A stretch of 49,776 bases of DNA, from assembly GCA_016782865.1 (NCBI GenBank), contig JADHXR010000037.1:1-49776 (forward strand), read 5' to 3'. Under the pieces are notes generated by a model. It searched no databases. It saw only the letters and a list, made by a program, of their open reading frames with translations, and was not told where the DNA came from. Positions 39,101 through 48,100 of this stretch are shown here, in pieces. Every line of letters starts with the position of its first letter. Position 1 is the first letter of the stretch. This DNA comes from Phycisphaerae bacterium (GTDB lineage Bacteria; Planctomycetota; Phycisphaerae; Sedimentisphaerales; Anaerobacaceae). Both the position numbers and the translations under genes were made by a program.

Positions 39101-42100
39101 ACGATACGTCCAAATTCCCAAGCTGAGTGTAGGAAACCTAGGAACGGACAATAACGCAATGCGTGACATAGTCATAACTCCATATGCCATTCCAGCGGGA
39201 GAATTAAAGGTGACAACACTTGTAGAAACGCCTACAGTTATGTCCCCAGCGTAGCTTATGCTGACTTGGACTCCAATCAACTTCTCCGCTGTGTCATTCT
39301 TTGCACAGAGATACTGTCCCTCTTCACTGAATCCAGGATAAGGTGGAGATGTTGTTCGGGCAATATGGTCAGCACCAACAACACCATTTTCAACGATAAT
39401 CCACAGTTCATGTGGATCTTCATTCTCATCCAAAAGGGTCATTCTCTTGAAGAAGTAGACTTCCTCTCCAACCGGTATTTCGGTAGATACAGGAACTGCC
39501 AGTTGTGCTGATTCGTATAAGCGATTATCTAATTCAAGCTCAAATGCCCCAACGAATCCAAATGGCTCTGGAACCGCCAGTAGCAGATCCTCCTCGGCAA
39601 CAGGCTCGATCGACACAGTAACCTCTTCGTCCAGTGCTCCCGGACCAATCGAAATTGTGGTCCCGTCGGCTGCGGCTATAGATCCGCCTTGCTCCCCTAG
39701 TACCGTCGGTCCAACATGTGGTGTCTCGACCAGCACAGGCGCTTCAGCCTGACCCACACCATTAATCATGATGACACGAGCCGTGCCCTCGGCAACAGCC
39801 GTAACCAACCCATCAGCCGAAACCGACAATACATCACTGTCACTAACGAAGTAGTACGTCCCAGCCGAAGCATCGCCCAGATCATACTCGGCGGAACGTC
39901 CCACGAGCATCTGGCGTGTGGCACCAACTCCCGGCAGAGTCAAGGCCTGGGGGTACACGTCGATAAAGTCCACTCCCACGAATGGGCCGTAGTAGTCGTA
40001 TTCATCGGGGATGGGCTCCACGCCGATGGCGGCAGCATCCAAGAGACTGCCACGCGAGACCGTTAATATCGTTGTTCCCTCGGAGACCGCCTGGACAGTG
40101 CCGTTCGCCGAGAGGCGAGCCACCGATTCATCCGTCACTTGCGCTGTCACATAGGAGAGGGGCAACTCCACACCCGCCTGATCGGCGAAGTCGCCAGTAA
40201 CGACCAGTTCTGTAGTTTGACCCAACTGGAGGATCACACTCGTTAGATTGATGTGCAGGTTAACCAGCGGCTCATCACTGACAGCAGTCTCGAGCCTGCC
40301 GACACCAGAGGTATTGAATCCGTCATCGGCTACTACCTCAAAGCTGGCTGCTCCGGCGAAGCCGACGGTAGGTGTAAATATCGCAAACTGCCCATCCGAA
40401 GTGAGAGCCACCTGACCATTAGTCACACCCGCTACGCGGTAATAGATCGGATCACCGTCTGGATCGGTCGCCACTTGGGCCAAGTCCACCTGGACCTGCA
40501 GATCAACGTGAGTCATCACATCCGGCATAACAGGATTGATCTGCGGGGCCTGATTGGCAATAAAACCATAGTTACTTATAAGAACAAATGTATCATTGAC
40601 GTCAACGACGCCGTTACCATCCAGGTCGGCTACGAATTCATAACCGGGATCACCGAGGGCAGTGCCCTGGGCATCGGCCAGGAGTTGCGTGTCCAAGCCG
40701 TCTATTAGACCGTCGGCATTGATATCCCCTGCCACGCTAAGGTATAACTGGTAGTCACCGGCAGTGGCGGCGGAGTTGCCGCTCAATGCCAACAGATAGA
40801 GGCCTTCTCTTTCAACGGCATACAGGGCCACGGCCCGGTCCATATCGACATAGGTCGAGATGGCATCCAATCCCGCCAACGTGGGCAGAGCGGGCTGGAG
40901 GTTACTGTTGTCTGTGGTGACGGCCACCCGGAGCAGCACCCAATCTGTCGGAGTAGATCCAATCTCACTGGCCCTGATACTGAAGGTATAGCGGTCCGTT
41001 GTGTCGGCAGCCAGAGTTCCCAAGATGATCTGGCCGGCGAAATTACCCGCGCCGCCGAGGTCGGCCAGGACCGGGGCTGTGACAGGGGTGTCCTGGTAGA
41101 GAATGGCCTGGCCCGCTGCGCCACCGGTTACGGCACTGGTGAGCAGGTGTGGATCAGCCGGATCATAGCCGTAGCGCGCAGCTTCACCGGTAGTGACATT
41201 GCGTACGGCCACAAGATTGCCGATATCATTGTACTGATACTGCAAGACCGTTCCATCCGGGGCGATGACCCGCTGCAGTCTGCCCATATCATCGTGCATG
41301 AACTGGATGGCCTGGCCGCCCGCAGCGGTGATGCCGCTGTCCGTGTAGAAGAGATGCGCGCCCGTAGGCGTGATGGTCTCGATCACGCCGCGTACGGTAT
41401 CGATCAGGTACTGGGTGTTGTCCGGGGCCGGGGCGGTGAGCGTATAGTCCGCGCCTGTAAAGAAGGGATTGGCCGGGTTGTAGGGCTGACCCGTGGCCTG
41501 GTCATAAAAGCGGGAGCCGGCTTTGGCCAGCATGGCGTCCACAGAGGTGAGGGTGTAGGTGCCACCGGGATCGGCCTGCCAGGCAGGTGTGTAATAGACC
41601 GCGGCCCCTATCTCATGACGCTGAGGGGCAAAGGTGAAGCCCAAACGTTCGCCCTCCGGGGTCGACAGATAGAGTCGCGTGCCCAAGCGGAAGGCATTGA
41701 ATAGTCCGAACTCCTCCTGGCCCGTGGGCAGGATATTGGTCTGGATCTCAACTTCGCGGTTGGCCAGGCTCCAGCCATGGCCGAAGGCCCCAGCCGTGTC
41801 ACGCTGCAGTGAATCGTAGACACGCAGCAACTGGACGGGTACACCACCCAGATCGACGGCCAGATCGGTCTCAGTACGTTGGTAAGCAGCAGGCTTGGAG
41901 GGGGTGTTGACCTCCAGGGTAATCCGCGTCTGGGCCTTACGCCCGCTGATGTCCCGGGCCGAGAGGCGCAAGACATAGAAGCCGTTCGTCAACCGGGCGG
42001 GATCAATCCCGGTGAAAGCATCGTCATAAACAGGCTCCAGGCCCGAGGCGATTACAGTAAAGTCCTCGGAACCGGCCGGGGCGATCTCCACTTGCCAGGA

Positions 42101-45100
42101 GTCGAGATTGGTGTCGTTTACAGTGCCTATGATATCCGTGGTCTCAAAGAGGACGCGGCCCAACAGGGTTTCGTCAAAGGAGACCTGGGGCACGGTTTTA
42201 TCCTCGGGATCGCGTACCTTGAGTTGAACTGTGGCACGCCCTTGCAGGCCGTCGGCGTCCGTGGCCACGGCCTCTACGGTTGTCTGGCCGATGTTCCGGG
42301 CAGTAAACCAGGCCCGGCCGTCAGTGTCCAGGACCAAGACTTCACCGTCTACAGTGACAGCCAGGTCCGTTATATCGGCCAGACTGTCGGCAATGGCATG
42401 GATCAGCACGGACTGTCCGGGAATCGCCGGGAAACTGGGAGTCAGTTCCACGTGCACCTGGGGTTTTTCCGGCTCGATGGCAGCCTTGATCAGGATCCAC
42501 TGCGGCACAGTGGCCAGGCCATCGGAGACCTCGAGGGTGACCACATATTCTCCGGCCTGGCCCGGGCCCGGGGTCCAGTTGAACTGGCCGGTAGTCTCAT
42601 CCAGGGTAGCACCTTCAGGCAGTCCTTCCGCTGCATAGGTGAAGGTGGTGTTCAGGTCCGGATCAGTGGCCGTGACAAAGAAACTCAGCGGCTCGCCCAG
42701 CTTGGCGGAGTGGTCCGAGGTATGGGGTACCGGGGCGCGGTTGACATTGTCAATGGTGATGAAGGTCTCATACGTGTCAAACAGGCCTTCCGGGTCCTGG
42801 GCCGCGAAGGTGACGGGGTACTGCCCTGCCTGTTCATAGCCGGGCTTCCAGGAGAACTGACCGGTGTTGGGATTAAGTATTGCTCCTTCGGGCAGACCGC
42901 TGGCCACTGTATAGACCAAAGGATCTTCGTCGTAGTCAACGGCCACGATACTGAAGATGAGCGTGGCCCCTTCACGGCCGTATTGTTTGCCCACGGGGAC
43001 CAGTCGTGGTGACTGATTGACGTTGGTTACGGTAATGGAGATGGTCTCGGAGCTGGTTCCCAGGCCGTCACTGACCGTTACGAGAATGCCTTCGTATACG
43101 CCGGCCTGATTGAGACTGGGTGTCCAGGTCAGGGTGCCGGTCCGGGCGCCGAAACGCGCGCCACCCGGCAGGTCGGCCGAGTAGGTCAGGGCATCCCCGT
43201 CGTTGTCCTGCCCAGCCAATTGGAGGGTCAGGAGATCACCTTCGGCAAGGGTACGATTGCCCACGGGGACCAGCACCGGGACCTGATTGGTCAGGCGTAC
43301 TACCAGGGTAATCTGCTTGGAATCGGTTTCTACCAGGCTGGGGTTGCCGTTACCTCCATCAGTGACTGTAAAGGTAACAACATAGGTGTCCAGGTCCTGG
43401 GCCGTGGGTGTCCAATTGAGAGTGGCGGTGCCGTATACTGCACCCGGTGTCAGGCTCGCCGAGGCCGGCAGACCGGTCACCTCAAAGACCAGGGGCTCCT
43501 GGTCCATATCGTGGCAGCGCACGGTCAATTCGAAGGGTTGGCCTGCCACCGCGACCTTATCTCCGATGTAGTCAAAGATCGGCGGTTCATTGGGCGAGTC
43601 GACCTGTACGTTAAAGGAGTAGTAGGCCGTCTGTATCGCGTCCGGGCTATCACCGTCACCATCATCCGCGGCATGCAGGGTGATGACATAGTCGCCCCGA
43701 TGCCCTACGACGGGGGCAAAGTGGAAGCGTCCGGTACCGTCACCGTTATCCGTAAACGTGGCAAAATCAGGCAGTGCATAACCGGGCAGTGCACTGGTGG
43801 CACTGAGGGTAAGGGGATTGCCGTCAGGATCGGTGACCTGTACATCCAGATCCAGGACCTCATCGCGAGGGACCAGGACATTGTCGATCTCCGGAATTTC
43901 CGGAGGCCGGTTCAGATTCAACACGGTGACGGGCACGGTGACGCTGGTGGTCAGCGCCGTACCGGTACCGTCGCCGTCGTCTGTGGCGGTGAAGGTGACC
44001 AGGTGCTCGCCAAGATCCCCGAATGCCGGTATCCAGGCAAACAAGGCGGTTTCCGCATCGAAACTCGCTCCCTGCGGCAGGTTCTGAACGCCGTAGGTAA
44101 CGGTCGGTTCACCGAATTCCGGGTAGAACAGGGTGTCGTCCGGCAGCCGGAACGGCAGGGTAAAGCCGGGATTGTCCGGGTCCCGGGCAAAGGCCGTGAA
44201 AGCGACCATCTCGCCTTCGTAGATGCGCCAGCCGTCCATCTGGTCGAAGATCGGGGCACCGTTGGCATTCAACACGGTCAGGACCATGGTCTCAGTGACG
44301 GAGCCATTTTTATTGCTAACCGTAAAGGGGATGTGATACTCACCGGCCTGGAAATAGTTCGGGGTCCAGTCGAACAGGCCGGTGTTCGGGTCCAGGAACG
44401 CACCGGGGGCCAGCAGGCGGCTGGAGAATTGGACCGGGTCGCCGTCCGGGTCCTCGCCCTGCAGATAGAAACGCAGGCGGTCTCCTTCGCGCAGGGTGCG
44501 GTCGGCCGGTTTGAGAAGGACCGGACCACGGTCCACATCCGAGATGAGAAGGGTCGTTTCAGCAGTGACCTGGTTGATGCCGTCCGTGACTATAAAGGTT
44601 AGGTTTTCGTAGGTGCCGTTGGCTTCATAGCCCGGGGTCCAGGTGAACCGGTGTTGGGCAGCATCGAACACGGCGCCTGGCGGCAGGTTGTCGGCCAGAT
44701 AGACCAACGGATCGCCGTCGGGGTCCGTGGCATAGACATTGATCTCCAGGGGCAGTCCTTCGGCCCCGGTGATGGTCTCGGGCAGCGCCCCGAGTTGAGG
44801 TTGCCGGTTGCCGCCGTCGACCTGGAGGGTGTATTGCTGGGAACTGTGTGCTCCGAGATTGTCGTACACGTCCAGGGTGACACTAACCTCTGCCGGACTG
44901 TCTGGCGTGGGCAACCAGCTTACCAGCCCGGTATAGGGATCTACGGTCATTTCAGCCGGGCCCTGATAGAGGACAAAGACAAGGGCCGTACTTTCGGGAT
45001 CATGGGCCTGGGCCGGGTACGTGTAAACTTGATCCGCGACTGCCTCAGTCACAGGCTGGCTGTCGAAAACAGGTGCTGCATTGGGGGCCAGTTGGCTCGA

Positions 45101-48100
45101 TACACCGGTATCGTAGTCTACCTTGCGACCGGCGGGATTACGGATGGTAATAGTGCGTCCGGTCGTGCTCTGGCCGGGTGCCAGTCCCTGTCCTGCGGGC
45201 AAGGCATCGGACAGATCCACGAACCAGCGTCCGTCCGAGGCCTGGCCCACGGCCTGTTCAGGAACGCCCATATAACCCTGGGCCGGGTCCAGCACCAGTA
45301 TGATGGGCAGCAGCAGTTCTGCCTGGCTGGTATTGGTAATAACTACGTCGTAGGACACTGTGCCGTCGGCGCGATTGGAACGGGCGTCGGCAAATTCAAT
45401 GTCAACAAAATCCGACAGGTTCGTGATGGCCGTAAAGGTGGTAGTATAGGATTCAGCCAGGGTGAGTCCCTGGATACTGCTGATGTTCTCACTGAGCGTG
45501 AGTTCATAGTCGTCCGGGGCCAGCGGGTCAGGGGTCAAGAATACGGTAAAGGTCTCCGGCACATAGAGGACCGAGCGGAACGCAACCGCGCCGGAGGTCT
45601 GACCGGTCAGGGTATAATTTCCGGGGTTCTCAACCGAATAAAGATCTTCCTGCCCTTGGGCCAGCATGTCCTGGTCAAAGGTAATCGACAGGTATTGCAG
45701 GGGTAATACCGCCACGCCGGCAGGAGGTGGATTGGCAGCCAGGACAACGGGCGGCAGGGCCGGATTGATGACATCGACCTGATGGGATTGACTGAGCAGC
45801 AGACGACCATCCGAGGTGGTCAAGACCACATCGCCGCGCGAGCCTCCGGTAGCCAGGGCAATACTTCTGAGCGTGGCCAGGTCTACCATGGTCAGTTCGC
45901 TGCCGGCGGAGTCTTCACCGCTATTATGCGAGACAAAGAGCAGGCCTTCCAGCTCCGTGCCGGGCCGGCCAAAGGCGATGGAATCGATGTCGGTCTCAAA
46001 GGCCAGCATCAACTCCCCACGGGCGCGGTCCGTGAAGCGAATCACCTGATGACGATCCGGCCAGGTAGTGGCCCATAACGAGCCGTCCGGGGCAAAGGCC
46101 AGACTGCCCACGCGCAGGTTCAGGTCACGCGAGTAGTGGGAGAATTTCTGGCTGACCGGATCAAAGATCTCGACTCCTTTACCGGAGGAGACATAGATCA
46201 GGCCGGTCTCCGGATCGATGGCAAGGGCGATGTTCAGGCCGTCGCCGAATTCGTTGACAATCCGGCCGGTCTCCGGGTCCAATTGCAAGAGCGGTCCGCC
46301 ACCGGTGGTGGCCCACAAATTACCGTCCGCGTCAAAGGCCAGGTTGAAGATCGGGTAGTCCAGCTCGACCCAAGCCTGATCTGCAGTCCCGCCTTGAATA
46401 TCGAACCTATACAAACGATTACGTGCGGGTCCGCCACTGATGATTATCGTACCGTCCGGGGCCTCGGCAAGGGCCATGGGCCCGATGTCCGCATGGCTCT
46501 GTTCAAAACCTGTGGCAAAGGCGCGACCCACAAAAGGCCGTAAGACCTGGTCGAATTCCGAGGGGCGTGCTACTGCCTGCGCCGAAGGGATAGATTGCTC
46601 GGCCTCTGTAAACAAGGGATTGGTCGACGGTTCAGGGCTGGGTTCCGGGGCAATGCCGAAGTTGGGCGGTGTGGTCTCCGGCACCGAAGGAAGTGCACCC
46701 AAGTTCACCTGGGACCCGTCGTCCGTAGCAGCCACGCCAAAGGGGACGGGCTCGCGATTTCCGGCCATATCTGTAGCCAGGGCCAGGAACTCGTAGGTGT
46801 GGCCGGCTTCGCCTTCGTAGACCAATGAGCCCGAGGCCTCGGTGAGCTGACGCTGCCAGATCTGGAAGTTGCCGCCGTCCGCGGCCACATAGAGGGTTAC
46901 GTGTTTGAAGCCGGAGCCAGATTCGTCCTCTGTGACGTTCCACTCGACCAAATAGTTGTCACCGGTCTGCGAGACCCGGCTAACCGTCAACTCCGTAACC
47001 GGAGCGGCTCCATCTACGACCTGGGTCAGCACCGGTGTATCTTCCGGTGGGGTATTGTTGAACAGGACCCGGGCCTGGGCACTGATCTCGGTACCGGTCT
47101 CGACGTCGTCTTTCGGCTTGATCGTGTATGTGACAAATCCGGTACCATGGCCCTGGGCATTGTTCGGGACCAGCAGGCCCCGGCTTGGGTCCTGAATGAC
47201 CTCACCGGTATCCGGATCGATGGCCTGGATGAGCCAGGTGGCCTCGTTCTGCAACAGGTCAATGCCCGCACTGATACGCAGGATAAAGCCCTTGGCCTGG
47301 GTGAAGTCGAAGTCCCCCTGGAAAAGGCTCTGGCCGTCCGGTATGTGGACATTGATCTGACCCACCTTCATGTCACCCATGCGGAAGGAGTAGCCGTCCA
47401 GGTCTTCATCGAGCTGGGTTACAATGCGGATCTCGCCGGGCTGGGTTGAGGCGGCCGAGTCGTTCTCGAAATGGATGGTATAGGGCAGCGGTGCATGCGC
47501 AGGCAGGAAACCATCGGTCTCGGCCGTAAGGGGCCCGGTAATCGAAGCCAGACCGTGGACACCACCTTCGCCCTCAAAGTAGGCCGAGAGGTCAAGCGGT
47601 ACGAATGCTTCATTGTCAACTGGGCCAATTGTTCCCCCCATGTCAGGCGCGCCATTGATCTGGAAATCAGCAGGCAGGCCCGCACCTCGGTTTTCGAACG
47701 GGATCCAAGGCACATACACGCGGAAGGCTTCAAAATGCGTGGGTTGGGAAAGCCCCAGATCGTAGTCTTCATACTCGGGAATGGCCGGAACCGGGATTTC
47801 ATATGACATACCCGTTTCGCTATTGAAACGACGATCCCAGAACTCTATCTCGGCCAACTGGTTGGGATCATGGCCGTACCAGGTCCGAACTTGCTCGAAG
47901 AAGTCCAGAAGGTTCCCGGTGGTACGGATTTCTTCCCCGGCCGGACCGATCAGGATGCCGCTGGCCAGGGTGGTCATCAGACTGATGATCTTGGGATGCT
48001 CGCGTATCGGAGGTGCATCACTCTCGGCGCGGAGTATACCGGCCTCCTCCAAAGCGGCTAGATAGAGTTCTTGCCAGGTCGAGGCATCGGCTGCCAGGGT

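Larger units (their letters stand above)
33960..39560 (-). other. AT-rich segment within the giant gene
   Basis: Base composition drops sharply within the same open frame. By direct count 36361-36420 has 25 G/C of 60 and 37501-37560 has 24 of 60, against 45 of 60 at 44401-44460 and 35 of 60 at 32401-32460. The tandem-95 copy at 38,300-38,590 inside it looks richer in GC by eye. The segment carries the Vps62-like, hydrolase-like and second propeller domains and reaches into the protease. This fits a cassette of foreign origin fused in frame. Confidence 0.6.

Noticed and set aside
41879..44602. Plus-strand frames of 377 and 460 codons opposite the giant gene
   Set aside because: Shadows of the GC-rich Ig-like region without start signals or domains.
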